This document shows positions 13,355 through 24,444 of a stretch of 64,000 nucleotides of DNA, in pieces. The stretch is taken from positions 620,001 to 684,000 of the forward strand of contig JAGVRJ010000011.1 of assembly GCA_019059635.1 (NCBI GenBank), read 5' to 3'. The stretch's first letter is position 1. Each line of letters begins with the position of its first letter. Position numbers and translations under genes: made by a program. The DNA is from Proales similis. Its lineage: Eukaryota; Rotifera; Eurotatoria; Ploima; Proalidae. Under the pieces are notes generated by a model, which ran no database searches, had not been told where the DNA came from, and worked only from the letters and a program-made list of their open reading frames with translations.

Positions 13355-13784
13355 ATGGACAAACAGACGAGCGGAGTGGACCCGGACGCGTTCAATTTCT
13401 TGACCGAAGTGTTCGAGGTGATGAAGAGGTTTGTCGAGTGCCTGCTGATTTTATTGCCGATTTATTAACCAAATCTTACAAAACAGCTTCGAGAACAACC
13501 CGTCCAAACTGGGAAGCAAAATAAACGATTTGAAAACGAAATTCGACAAGGCTCGGGCTCTATTAAACACCATGCCCGGCATAGACATGAGCATGGTCGA
13601 GCAAACCGAGTATTACGAGTCGTTGCTCAAGCAGTACAAGTTCGAGACCGATCTCCTGTCGAATTGTAAAGACAAGTGCAAATTCCAAGTCAGCGAGCTG
13701 GACACTGATTCTGCTGCACAAGAGCAGTGCGATCAGACAACCGAGCAAAACGGGCAGTCAAGTGGCACGCGCGAATCGACTTGA
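13355..13784 (+). CDS. MED9: Mediator complex subunit 9
   Basis: Subunit of the Mediator middle module, which links transcription factors to RNA polymerase II. Two exons, 13355-13428 and 13487-13784, give 123 aa. The MED9 signature is visible: a helical stretch ending in LLNTMPGIDMSMVEQ, followed by a second coiled helix (YESLLKQYKFETDLLSNCK). In other MED9 proteins the same two-helix arrangement surrounds a LPGI.xS.xEQ motif. The acidic Gln/Ser-rich tail has no recognised domain. It lies 329 nt downstream of eRF3 on the same strand. An AATAAA sits at 13848-13853. Confidence 0.8.
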
Positions 13785-14717
13785 AACTTGCCGCTCGCTC
13801 GTTTTTCAACGCTCATTCATTTTAACGCAGCGAAATCGGCCGAGAAAAATAAAACTTGAGCCGATTCTGAGCTATTTTAATCATTTGCCCGCGCACACAC
13901 ACAGTTGCGATCAAATGAGATGTAAAATAATTATTTGCCTTTTTACGGAGGCTGACACTATTCTCAAATCTCAAAATAATCAACATCGTCATTATATTAA
14001 TAAAAAAAAAAATGAGCTTAACAACAAGAGAGCAATTTGAGGCTTAAAGGTTTCGAACGTCAGAAAGTATTCAAGGCTTCGTTTGCTAGTTGCTGGTGGC
14101 TTACGACTCTTGAAAGAAAGCGAACGAGCCAGCAATCGAGCATCTCGTCTTAGCCTGCCATTTCGGCCTTGGTTGTTGAAAGCAAGTGCTACGGCATTCA
14201 ACGCACCCAATTGTTACCAACAATTCAAGCGAGATAATTGATCTAGCTTGAAAGTAGACGCCAGTTGCCATAACAATTCTCATGTTTGTTTACCCATGGG
14301 CCTGCATCAAATTAGCTCGTTCGGCATCTCCTGGCCCGCGATCGAATACGCACCGTGTGCCACTTGGCCCTGAGTGAAATAATCGAGCTGATCGCTCCCT
14401 AGCTCCTCGTCGACGTTTCCGCTTTATTTTGCATTCTTTCCTGCTCTCGGCCTCTCTTTCAGTTTTAATTGCAAAACGTTCGACTGGGGCTTTAAGTTGA
14501 CGCTCAAATAAAAGCCAACTCAACCAGCCGGCTGCTTTGAAACGGCTGCCAATGAGCATATCGCAGTCCTAACTTTGAACATTCTCATTTAGAGGCAGTT
14601 TGTTAACATTTTAGATTCGTCCGTGTCGATTCTTGTTTGGCGTTGGTGCTGTCACAAGCTAGATTCTTTCTCTTGAATCAACTGGCGTTTTGACGAAGCA
14701 AATAAAATGAGCAGATT
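13785..14717. other. Intergenic, MED9 to the 389-aa gene
   Basis: MED9 3' UTR with AATAAA at 13848-13853, an A-rich run near 14001-14012, then sequence with no supported gene on either strand. Short open frames here lack splice partners or family resemblance. Confidence 0.55.
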
Positions 14718-15887
14718 ATGAGTGATTTGCAAGAGACAGAAGAGCGTCGACAGACAAAGCTCTCAATTGAGCTTCCGTCCGAGCTCCGGCAGAACGTAAA
14801 CATTGACCAAGAAAACGAAGGTTTCGCCACGCAGATAACGGCCGAAACTGAGAAAAGTGCACAACAAGCAACTGATGCAGGTCCAACAAATGAATCGGAC
14901 AATCTAGCTCTTGATCATCAACAACAGCAGCGAAATCAAATTGAGAATGAGAAAAGAGCGCAAATAAACGCAATTGTAAATGAGACGACAAACTCGGAAA
15001 GCGTTGGCCAGGCGCGTAATCTGTTGAACGTGCGCCAGGAGAGGTCGTTCACAAACGGGGCATCGGGCAGGTTTAAAAACGGCCTTTATTCCAAGTCTGT
15101 TCAGTCGGCCTATTCGACCTCAAACACTGAACCGCATCTGTCTGTCAACTTCATGCTACATCACAAAGATTCGGAAACGTCGGAGCCGAATGCGGCCAGC
15201 TTTCTGCCAGAGCTCAGCACTGACCGGACGGGCTTTCCCACTCGGAGGCAGTTCTCCAACCAGAGGCTCTACTCAAAGTTCATTACAAGCAAGCTCGAAA
15301 AAGACCAAGAATACTACTTGAGCATGCGACAAGGAGCAGGGCCAGTCCGAGTGACCAAGATCGGCTCGAGACAGACGCTCAAATCTCGCGATAGCAAGCA
15401 GTCCGAACGGCAGGTGTTTTTTGACTGGATCAGAGCCAAGTCGCCGCCGCCCAGCCAGTTGGGTAAGCATGCGAAGCCGGTCGACCGAGGCCTTGAAAGC
15501 AGAAAGAGCAACAAAACAGCCCAGACGAATGAAACGCGATCGCAGACAACTGCCCGAGTCTCAGAGCACTCGAGCGAGTCAAAGACTTCACTACGTTCAG
15601 GTGTAAAACACGTTGTGGATTTGAATGAAACAAGTGAACGCTGCCGCCTAGAGAGTCACTTTCTAAGCAATTCAAAGCGGCATCTCTCAGATCTGAACCT
15701 TCAGAATCTTTGGCCGGCCTCCAACATGTACAAACTGAGCATGAAACGAAGTGCCTGGATAAACTGCTTCAAGGCCAAAGCGTTCGCCAACCAGGTCAAC
15801 AATTCGTTCAGAAACAATCAGCCAGGCGTCCCTCCGCTCTGGTACACAAGCACAAGCTTGAAAAAGCCCGCCACCGTCGGCCTTTGA
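14718..15887 (+). CDS. Unrecognised disordered 389-aa protein
   Basis: Single uninterrupted frame of 389 codons. I do not recognise the family. Composition is rich in Ser, Gln, Glu, Arg and Asn, suggesting a largely disordered, basic protein. The middle (about residues 185-245) looks more ordered, with several Tyr/Phe residues and a KxFDWIRAK-like patch. No signal peptide, membrane segment or zinc motif is visible. The start was chosen as the first in-frame ATG; an ATG four codons upstream is in a different frame and stops at once. It converges tail-to-tail with OBI1, with only 181 nt between stops. Codon use resembles the neighbouring genes, which supports it being real. Confidence 0.65.
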   Translation: MSDLQETEERRQTKLSIELPSELRQNVNIDQENEGFATQITAETEKSAQQATDAGPTNESDNLALDHQQQQRNQIENEKRAQINAIVNETTNSESVGQARNLLNVRQERSFTNGASGRFKNGLYSKSVQSAYSTSNTEPHLSVNFMLHHKDSETSEPNAASFLPELSTDRTGFPTRRQFSNQRLYSKFITSKLEKDQEYYLSMRQGAGPVRVTKIGSRQTLKSRDSKQSERQVFFDWIRAKSPPPSQLGKHAKPVDRGLESRKSNKTAQTNETRSQTTARVSEHSSESKTSLRSGVKHVVDLNETSERCRLESHFLSNSKRHLSDLNLQNLWPASNMYKLSMKRSAWINCFKAKAFANQVNNSFRNNQPGVPPLWYTSTSLKKPATVGL

Positions 15888-16068
15888 GTGGCTGCATAGG
15901 AAAAATCGTGTATAGAGTTTTTTTGTGTTTCTGTTCATGAGAAATAGAGAGCCGGCCCGAGACCAAGTCGCCTTTCTAATTTAGAATCGATAAAACTGCC
16001 AACTTTATTCAATTTTTTGTTAATAATCAGAGATTAATTTTTGAGAGGAATCGAGTAAAAATGATTGG

Positions 16069-17844
16069 TTAAGAGCCGGAAGAAAGTATGTCGCAAATTA
16101 GAGGATAGTTCTGCCGCATTCCGGGCGAGGTTTCATAATTGGCCTGATGCTTGGAAGCTGACGACGAGCTGCTTGATTCTATTGTTGCCGAGCTGTCGGT
16201 CGCCACTGTGGCCGAGTCCGAGTTGCCGCTCGAAGTTAAACTGGCTGCAGGCTTTTGCGCAGACTTGACCTGATCCATGTCCTCGAACGATTTGCACTGC
16301 TCTTGCGAAAGCTCTTTGATCGTAAAGTCTTGAATATTTTTTTCAGCTCTACTGAGCAGGTCAAGGCAGTCGCGAAACGCAGCCGGATTTTCTAAATCTG
16401 CGTCTGTCGCGGATTCAGACTTGTATTTGGGATTCGACTGATCGATCAATTTCAGAGAACGGCTGTCTGCGCAGTATTCTGTCGGTCTTTCGAATGTAAC
16501 TTCTTCAAGACGCAGGCGCTTCATTGGCGAAAAAAGGAACCGCTGGGACGCTTCGTTTCCTTTCCTCGGCTCTTTTGCTTCGCTTGGGCCCTGCTGGGTG
16601 TTTGATGTCCACTGATTGTGAGTTGAAGTTCCAAACTCATTAGTGGACGGAAATGAGAATGAATTCTTTTTCAGGCGTTCGTTGAAGGACATGACGCCTT
16701 TGCTCACATGAGCACTGCTTGTTCGTGCTTTACTCGGCGAGCCGTAAAACCGATCATGTGAGATGATTCCCGTCTTGTGTTTGACATCATCAGTCTCCTT
16801 CAGAGGCGGAGAAGAGGAGGCGTATTCACTCGCCGGTATTTCTCTTGCGCCCAACTGCTCAGCTGATTGATGCTGGCACGGCCGAACTCGACCAGCTGGG
16901 GCAGGCTCCATCATATCGGACCCGACCAGATTTCTGGCTCCAGCTCGTTCCATTTCGAGATCTGCAATGTACTTGTCGCTGCTCTGAAGTGCTCGCTGTA
17001 GCTTTTTAATCTCGCGCTCGTAGTTTTCCAATTTGCTTTCTAGCGCAGCGATTGTGTAGCGATTCGATCTATAAATCGGTTAACTTTGACCAGTCAGAGA
17101 CATGTAGGCAGCTAAGCTTACAGCTGGGAGTTCATTTCGTTTATGGTCGACTTGAGACGAAGCATGTCTTGCATCAGAATGGAATTCTCGCTCTCGAGTT
17201 TTTTGTTCGTCTCCTCCAAATGGCTCTGAGAAGAAAGCGCTTTTTTCAGCGCCTCCTGCGTCTCTTCAAGCTTGGCCTTCATTATTTGCAGCATGTCGTG
17301 CTGAGGCGACGCAACGCTTTTAGACATGGCCGAGCCGTTGGACTAAAACGTCAGAAGCTTATGAGCAAAAGAATCAAGCGGCGTGCAGAGGAGCTTTACC
17401 TTGAGTGCAGCGAGCTCTTCGTTTAGCTCGTCAATGTATTTATTGAGGCGCTCGATTTCATCTTCGTACTGTTGAAACAAGCAGAGGAATCTTGCCTTGC
17501 GAGTGGCCGAGTAGGAGAACGCCTTGGGTTTGATTGCGTCTGCCTCGTCGGAATGATCGGCTCCGCCCAAGATGCGCTTGCACGGGTTTTCTTTGCTTAT
17601 ATTTATCCTGCAGGTCGGACACTGTTTGCTCTTCTCCAGCCAAATCTCCAAACAGAAGGAGCAAAAGACGTGCATGTTGGGACAAACACACGGGTCCTTG
17701 ACATTGCCTGGTCAGCAGCTGAATGAAAATCGTGACTGCAACGTGACTGGACAAGCACTTACTCAGGCAAATGTGGCAGGTGATCGGCAAGCAGAGCTTG
17801 GACTTTTCGGCGTTCGATGCCTGGCAAGGGGAAGCCTTCCACAT
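16069..17844 (-). CDS. OBI1: RING-finger E3 ligase of the OBI1/RNF219 family
   Basis: In vertebrates OBI1 ubiquitinates ORC to promote replication-origin firing. Exons on the minus strand: 17844-17763, 17707-17400, 17342-17122, 17068-16069; 536 aa, with phases consistent. An N-terminal RING finger begins CHICLS and has HVFCSFC and CPTC zinc-ligand pairs. It is followed directly by the family-specific ENPCKRILGG stretch, then long coiled coil (EDEIERLNKYIDELNEEL and the next exon) and a Ser-rich disordered tail. The NPCK.I.GG motif right after the RING points to RNF219/OBI1 rather than TRAIP, which also pairs a RING with coiled coil. An AATAAA on this strand lies at 16009-16004. The human protein is longer (726 aa). 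Confidence 0.8.
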
Positions 17845-18295
17845 GGTTTTCTCCGCCGTCGATCAATCTGTTTATTAATTAACTGGCGTAGTCAGCGCGA
17901 CGGCTAGTGAGAAATTTCTGCGATCAGAGGGCGGGTCAGTCGAGTTCACATGTACGCGTCAAGTCCTGTCCACTGGTTTGTCCTCCGTCCCCATGTGGCT
18001 GTAAACAGCAATCGAACTTAACCACTACAGGTAAATTCCCGCTCTTGAGCAGCCCCAGTGAGCAGATTCTCTCGGTGCTGTCTGGGCTGTCCAAACTGCC
18101 TTCCCTTGTGACTCGGAGATGTCTTGAAAATGATTTTTTATTTTCTTCTGTTTATCAAGTCAAAGTAGCCGCCAGTTCTGATGAACGGCATTTAAATAGA
18201 AAAAGAAAATGAAGAGTGTCTATCGGGCGTAGAGAAGACAGCGACGAAATGGATGATAAAGCTTGTGCACAATTCAGGAATCAAGGGCGATCGAT
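17845..18295. other. Intergenic, between OBI1 and KIF19
   Basis: Both neighbours are on the minus strand, so this holds the OBI1 promoter and the short KIF19 3' region. No coding signal, tRNA or repeat is visible. Confidence 0.5.
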
Positions 18296-21200
18296 TTATT
18301 TGAGCACTGACGTTCCTGAAATGGCCATGTTAAGCGGTTTGGTGTAGCTGGGGATGGTCGGAATCACTTTGGGCTTGGCCTGGTTCTCGCTCGTGTTGCC
18401 CACGCTTTGGCTTGAATTGCGTTGGTTGGCTGTAAAATGAAAATTTCGATTAGCACCGGCTGCATTCACGGCCAGAATCAAACTAGGCCGATTTCATTGG
18501 CTTACATTGACTTCTTTTTGGATTTTGAGATTTTTTCTTTTGGGCCAGATCGCCTTTCAAAATTGTAAATCGTCAATTTAGGAATTTTCGTTCATCGATG
18601 AGATTAAAATGTAATTTACTGTGCTCAACAAGGGCGTCAAAACTTCCTCGTCTGTCCTTGAATTAAAATCAGAATCAAATAGACTTTGAAAGCAAGATGA
18701 GCAGCTAAATGGCGTCGACACGAACCCTGGTATACGAAGCGTCGTTGGGCAACTTGTACTCGACAATGTCGCGAATTTTCACTTGTTTCTTGTTTTTGGT
18801 TTCACCATCTCTTCTCTCGATAGCGCCGAGCGGCTCGTATTTGTCAAATCGGCTCACAACCATCGGCTCGTTGGCTTTGGCCAATTCCTGCATCAGCTCG
18901 CGATGGTGTTGACTGGCTTTCTTTTGCGCAGCTTTGGCTGCTATACCCTGAGTGAGTCGCTTGGCCTCTAGCTCCGAGCCTTGTCCGATCAGGCCCACCT
19001 GGCCTGGTGGCTGGACAATGCTATCTTTCAGATCGGCTCGATTGGGGATGTTCAGAGTTGGCCTGTTTGAGTTGTTGGGCGAATTCTCCATCACTACTTC
19101 CATGTTACTGTCCGCTGTGCTTGAGCTCAGCGTGGACAGGTTGTTTTTATCTCCGCGCAGATAAGCCGGCCCAAGGCTGTTCACATAGTAGTAGTTGCTG
19201 TCCTGTCGTCGAATGAGATTTTTGTTGTTTTTGCGCAGTGCGTTCACTCTCTTGGTATCTTCGTAGTTGTTGACGGGCGTCGGCCTCTTGGAGTCAGACT
19301 CTTCTTGAATTTGAGTGAGAAAAGCGTTTGCATTCGGCTTTGGCGAATTTGAGGTTAACACCGACGAGTTAGATGTAGAACGTAGGCCAGACAGGTCTTT
19401 GTTCAACTGGCCCTCATTTGTGTCTCTCATGTACAAATGGTAGAGCTCGTCGATTTCTTCAGGTATTGCAACTCTGTTCTGACTGAGCAGCTGATTCTGC
19501 TGGGTAATGAGCCGTTCGCACAGACTGCGGTGCTGTTCTAGTCTCAGAATGACTAAATCTTGCTCTTTGAGTTGATAGTCCTTTTTGAATAGCTCGGCCT
19601 GCATCTCGATGTTCTGCATCTCAAAGTTGAAATTCAACAGCAGCAGATCGACTATTTCTTTCTGCTCGCTGTTGTGCAGCTTCTTGGCCGCCGTCTCTTT
19701 GGTCTTCTCCGACTTTTGCTTCAGACTGCTCAGCTCTCTCATGAGACTGTTGCGCTTGTTGACCAAAGACTTTCGATCAGTCTCGACCACCTTCAGCTCT
19801 TTCTGTGCACTTTGCACTGCGTGAGGTGGATTGAACCGGTCGCTTGTCCCGTTCTCCCACGTCTCAATCATTTTATTGTGTCGGTCGGCTTCTAAATTCA
19901 GATCCATTATCGCATTGTCCAGCTCGACGAGGTCCTTGCGCAGTTTGAGTTGCTGTTTAAACGACTGAAGAAGCGACTCGCGCAGTTTTAGCGCCTCTTC
20001 TATTTTGGCCCGGTCGTGCTGATTGTATTGATTTGTCTTGGGATCGATCAGCGAGATTCGCGACTCGAGATTTTTGCGCTCGTCTTTCAAATTGGCGATT
20101 TCCGACGCCAGTTCTTGTATTATTTGCTGGTACTGACTTATGTGGTAGCTGACGTCCACCACATTTCGTCTCAGTTTGTTTTTAATGTATTTGGCTCGGT
20201 CGGCGTAGATCAGGGTGTTGCGAGACTCTTCGAAATGAATCGATGCCGGGCTCACGTGGGCAATCATCACTGTCTTGGAGTTGCCGCCCAGCGAGTCTTT
20301 CAAAATTCTGGTCAACTTGCTGTCTCTGTAATTTACATACTTAGGACTGTGCTTTTCGCCTTAAATGCGGTGCCAAGCGTTAGCGTTCCGTATTAATCCG
20401 AAATTAAACTCAAACAGGTGTTGTTGACTTACTCAGGGCGTTGATGCAATTTCCGAGCGCGAGCAGAGAACGGTTGATGTGAGCACCTTCGACCATGCGC
20501 TTGCCTGTGTTTTGCGTCTGAGCGGCCCTTTCGGACCCGGCAAGATCGATCATGTAGAGTTTGCCGAGGCGGACTTCTTGCTTGTGACCGCGCACTTTAT
20601 TGCGTTGTTTAATGTTTACTTGAAGAACGGCATGCGACCTGGACGATGTCTTGTTGGCTTTGGTCGGCTCTTGAGTCCTTTGCTTGTTGCCCTTGTGCAG
20701 GAGGTGCATCACCTCTTGAGGAGTTTGGGCTTCGACCTCAGTGATGCCGGCGATTTGTATTCCGCCCTTGGCATCCTCGCGCAACTCCAGAAAGCCAGAG
20801 CTTGGGCACAGAAGGTCGCGAATGAGCTCGTTATAAATCTCCAGGTAGCTCATCGACACCTGGTAGAGCAGGTCGCTCTCCGCCTTGGATATTTCCACAA
20901 ACAAGTCGTTTAGTGTTCGAAACATGAGGCCTGGCTCCGCTTCTGTTCCCAGCATCGTGTACGTTTTGCCAGCGCCGGTAGCACCGTAGGCGAACACAGT
21001 CGCATTATATCCGTTCAGTATTCCGTCGAGCAGATCCTTTGTCGTTTTCTCGTATACATTTTGCTACGCAATTAGTATACATTAGCGAGGCCCTTAAAGC
21101 TGCAGAGAAGCTGAGCCAAAATACCTGGGAGGCTCTGGAGTCGAAGACCATGTCGAAAACAAACTGCTTCTCTCTGGAACGATTCGCTCTCAGGACATCC

Positions 21201-21887
21201 TCGGGGTCCTCCATCGGATCGATTAGCACAATCATGTTGTCGTCGGCCACTTTGTGGCCAATATGAGTCGCGCCCGCCAGAATTTCGTCTTCGGTCAGTG
21301 GCCTTATGCGGCAAGCAACCTAATTTGCAACCAAATTAGTCAAGAGCTGACAATTCAAAAAATGACAAAAATTTATCGAATTCAGGATCTGATTCAGAAT
21401 GGGTTAAGGAAGTATTTTTTGCGAAAATTGACCTTAACAGGACGGACTCTTCGTTGCGGTCCAGAGTTAGCCGGGCTCGTTTTCTCGCTGGCGCTTTTCA
21501 TTCTCTTTCATTTATTTCTAGCTTATTCAAGCACCTGAACCTAATTGCTTGATGGAGATCGTATCTCGCTCGCTCGCTTGTCAAAGCGCAATCAAAATTC
21601 AACATTTCATTCGCTGATAAGAGTCAAATGGGACAGGGTTAGGCTCAGCTCGAAGCCGGCACGGCTCTGAATGATTTAAGCGAACAAGAAAGCAAATTGC
21701 TAGGACAACAAGAAGAAGGCAAACTGAAAGAGAGCGCTTGATTTCTTACCGTTATCTGCTGCTCGCCGCCGAACATTCGACTCATTTTCTCTTTGCTCTG
21801 CTCTTTGCTCTCATTTTGGTCGGGCTCCTTTCGCTTCTTTGTTGTCTTGTGTCGACTCGAGTATTCCTTGTTTGACTTTATTGGCAT
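18296..21887 (-). CDS. KIF19: Kinesin-8 family motor KIF19
   Basis: Plus-end-directed, microtubule-depolymerising kinesin that sets motile cilium length. Exons: 21887-21750, 21319-21125, 21063-20433, 20359-18726, 18656-18620, 18553-18506, 18429-18296; 938 aa. The motor has [10 protein letters not shown] (P-loop), SSRSHAVLQ (switch I) and DLAGSERA (switch II). KIF19-specific stretches include [25 protein letters not shown]-like sequence and [15 protein letters not shown]. The neck and coiled coil follow, with [14 protein letters not shown] matching the KIF19 tail. The last three small exons are inferred from a donor at 18725 (GTTCGT, weak), consistent phases across three introns, and a stop at 18296-18298 buried in AATAAA. 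Without them the protein ends at 18705. Confidence 0.9.
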
Positions 21888-22664
21888 CCTGCTGACTTCA
21901 TTGCCTGTCTACACCTCATTCCTTTTTATCTAAAATTTTTTAAACCAAAATTAGTTCGATCACGTTTTAGGCGACGATGCTCTCATCGTCAATTTGTTTC
22001 ATCGCAGTTCAAGTAGGCTTTTTTTTGAGAGCTCAATTACATGAGAGCGCTTGGAACCAACAGAGAGGACTGCTGCGGGGAAAAAGCGATCGAATTATGC
22101 GGATTAAACGCAAAGCGTTGGCTAGTAGTCATGGAAATGCCCATTCTGTTATAAATTATGGCCCTTACGAAACGCACAATTGCAGCAGCAAGCTTGTCAC
22201 GCAGCGATCTTACGCAAGTCAGCATCACTGTTTGTCGTTGATGCTTTTGTTGTTTCTCCCTACTTTCTCTCTGCTTCTGTGTGAATAAATTTCGTACCGC
22301 AATTGATATGGCTTGTTCCAAACCCGACGCCCGTCCGCCCACCTCTTGCTTTGCCTGCTTCGACGACGACAGACGTCAAACAACTCTTGTTTGTTTTATT
22401 GTGCTCAAATGAATTTTTTGCACGCTAATACCTTCTTGTTGTCTAACGAGTGTTTACTCTTCGAGCTAATAAAAAATCTACACCGAGTAGAAGGCTACTG
22501 CCTGGCTCCAGGTAGACGCCTCGCTGACTAAAATGTTAGTCTAAATCTGCGAGCAGGCGTCGTTCACGCACTGGTTAATTAGTCGATGGACGGCAGTTAG
22601 ATGGCCCGCGAGGCGAAATTATTCCGAATGAGCCGATTCTAGACGATCGAACAGCGACAGCAAA
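21888..22664. promoter_or_regulatory. Divergent intergenic region, KIF19 and SIRT7
   Basis: Head-to-head spacer of 777 nt that must hold both promoters. No gene is visible. A CCGATTCTAG acceptor-like site ends at 22642, 23 nt before the SIRT7 start. Confidence 0.5.
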
Positions 22665-23864
22665 ATGTTCCCGTCACAGACTCGATACGGCCGCAAGGTT
22701 AAATACAATCGCCAGTACACAGAGAAGATGCAAAAGGCCAAATACCGTCGGGAGACGTTGAAATGTGTGAAAAGCATTCTGTCAAAAGCAGAGGAGCAGA
22801 GAACCGAACAAGACCAGATTGTGCTCAACTCCACTGCCGGCCTGATCGACGAGCTAAAGAAGACCGAAGAGAAGAGACAGAAGCAGCACGAGCATCTCGA
22901 GATAAATGTAGACGATTCCCAACTCCTTGAGGAAAAGTGCCTCAAGCTCTCTGAGCTGTTGAGAAACTCTTCAAATTGTCTATTTTACACTGGCGCTGGT
23001 ATAAGTACTGCGGCAGCCATACCCGACTACCGAGGGCCAAACGGACTATGGACGATGCTCAAACAAGGAGTCAAAGTAGCCTTGCCTGACTTTTCTCAAG
23101 TAGAGCCCACTTTCTCGCACATGGCCCTTAAGAAGCTAGTGGACGTCGGCCTGGTCAAACACATTGTATCACAGAACTGCGATGGCCTTCATCTGCGATC
23201 GGGCGTTCCATCAGACAAATTGTCAGAGCTGCACGGCAACTGTTTCATCGAGGCGTGTCGAAGCTGCTCCAAGCCGCACGTGCGAGACTTCGACGTCACC
23301 GAGAATAGCGCATATCGCAAGCATCTAACCGGTCGTTTCTGTAACGAGTGCAAGACCGAGGAACACAAGCCCCTCTACGACACAATTATTCATTTCGGCG
23401 AACGTCTGTACGACGGACCGCCATACAACTGGGACCTGGCAATAGAAAAACTAAAAGAGGCCGACCTGGTCGTTTGCTTTGGCTCTAGTCTCAAAGTTCT
23501 AAAGCATTACTCTTGTCTTTGGCCCAAATCAGACCGAGTTCAACTCGTCATTGTAAATATTCAATGGACGCCCAAAGACAAGAAAGCGTGCCTGAAAATA
23601 AACGGCTATTGCGACGAGGTGATGCGTCAGGTGATGCGCAATTTGAATCTAAGCGACGTGGCAAGTTACGAGCCAGAGCATGAACCACTGCGCCGACTGG
23701 CTATACCTCTGACCGACGAGGAATTGAACACGACTCAAAAGCGGCATCTGTGCGAGCCAGGAGGCGATCATAATAATTCAAATGGCCAGTGCTCATCGGT
23801 GACAAATACCAAAAGCTGGTTCACGAAAAGTTTTAAAGACAAATCCTTATCGTCAAAGACGTGA
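22665..23864 (+). CDS. SIRT7: NAD-dependent protein deacylase SIRT7
   Basis: Class IV sirtuin; in animals it is a nucleolar/chromatin deacylase acting on H3K18ac and rDNA. One intronless frame of 399 aa, matching human SIRT7 (400 aa). The sirtuin core has YTGAGIST, IPDYRGPNGLWT (NAD pocket), SQNCDGLHLRSG and ELHGNCF with the catalytic His. A zinc site is formed by CRSC and CNEC. The basic N terminus (RYGRKVKYNRQYTEK) and the WTMLKQG loop are typical of SIRT6/7, and the C-terminal NIQWTPKD region matches SIRT7 better than SIRT6. It is one of the few intronless conserved genes in the window. AATAAA at 23888-23893 is 24 nt past the stop. Confidence 0.93.
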   Translation: MFPSQTRYGRKVKYNRQYTEKMQKAKYRRETLKCVKSILSKAEEQRTEQDQIVLNSTAGLIDELKKTEEKRQKQHEHLEINVDDSQLLEEKCLKLSELLRNSSNCLFYTGAGISTAAAIPDYRGPNGLWTMLKQGVKVALPDFSQVEPTFSHMALKKLVDVGLVKHIVSQNCDGLHLRSGVPSDKLSELHGNCFIEACRSCSKPHVRDFDVTENSAYRKHLTGRFCNECKTEEHKPLYDTIIHFGERLYDGPPYNWDLAIEKLKEADLVVCFGSSLKVLKHYSCLWPKSDRVQLVIVNIQWTPKDKKACLKINGYCDEVMRQVMRNLNLSDVASYEPEHEPLRRLAIPLTDEELNTTQKRHLCEPGGDHNNSNGQCSSVTNTKSWFTKSFKDKSLSSKT

Positions 23865-24120
23865 AGCTCATATTTGAACGATTGTATAATAAAACATGAA
23901 TACATGAGCATAATTTTCAGCCGAGGGGAAAAGAGCCGGGAGGGGGTGAGTGTGCTGCGGTAGATTTATGCTTGGTATCCAAATCATGAGCGAGATCTTG
24001 TCGATTTCCTTCTGATGCTCTGAGTGAACAAAGTAAACAAGCATCGGCCTCTCTGAATCGGAATTACTCGTCAATTGCAAAGGATATACTTTATTAAGGT
24101 TAGTAATCGGCTTGGGGCCT

Positions 24121-24444
24121 TTATTTATGCCATTCGTCGATCTCCTCCTCCAGTCGGTCGATCGGGCCCTTGATTAATATCCAACTCGTCTGCCATTGAT
24201 CTTAAATTAGCAAACCTGGCTGGGTTGACATGCGTTCAATATGAACACAAAACGTCTTGATCATTCTGGCCATGAAAATTTGTTGATTATAAAACGGCAA
24301 AGGCTGCGTGGTTTCCAGATCGAATTTCCAAAAAAAGCGTCTGAGGGCGCGTGACACAATGGATCTCGTCAGATCTAGAGCCGCATCACGCGTCAAATGC
24401 ATTGAAGAAGAGAAAATGTGCAAGCCATTAAGAGCCAAGTCCAT
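24121..24444 (-). CDS. Small unrecognised 91-aa protein
   Basis: Two exons on the minus strand, 24444-24249 and 24200-24121, separated by a 48-nt intron, give 91 aa. I do not recognise the family. The product is compact and mostly helical by appearance, with aromatic patches (RRFFWKFDLETTQPLPFYNQ) and a C terminus ending in IDRLEEEIDEWHK. Support comes from consistent phase, a stop codon (24121-24123) embedded in AATAAA (24125-24120), and a TATA-like CTATAAATATT about 60 nt upstream of the ATG. It lies tail-to-tail with SIRT7. The donor GTGTTC is not strong; without splicing the frame ends at 24202 with a different C terminus. Confidence 0.5.

Noticed and set aside
17052-17907. Plus-strand open frames across OBI1
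   Set aside because: They are antisense shadows of the OBI1 RING and coiled-coil exons, which have matching splice phases and zinc ligands.
23868-24080. Minus-strand open frame just after SIRT7
   Set aside because: It overlaps the SIRT7 3' UTR and polyadenylation signal, is low in complexity, and has no family resemblance.
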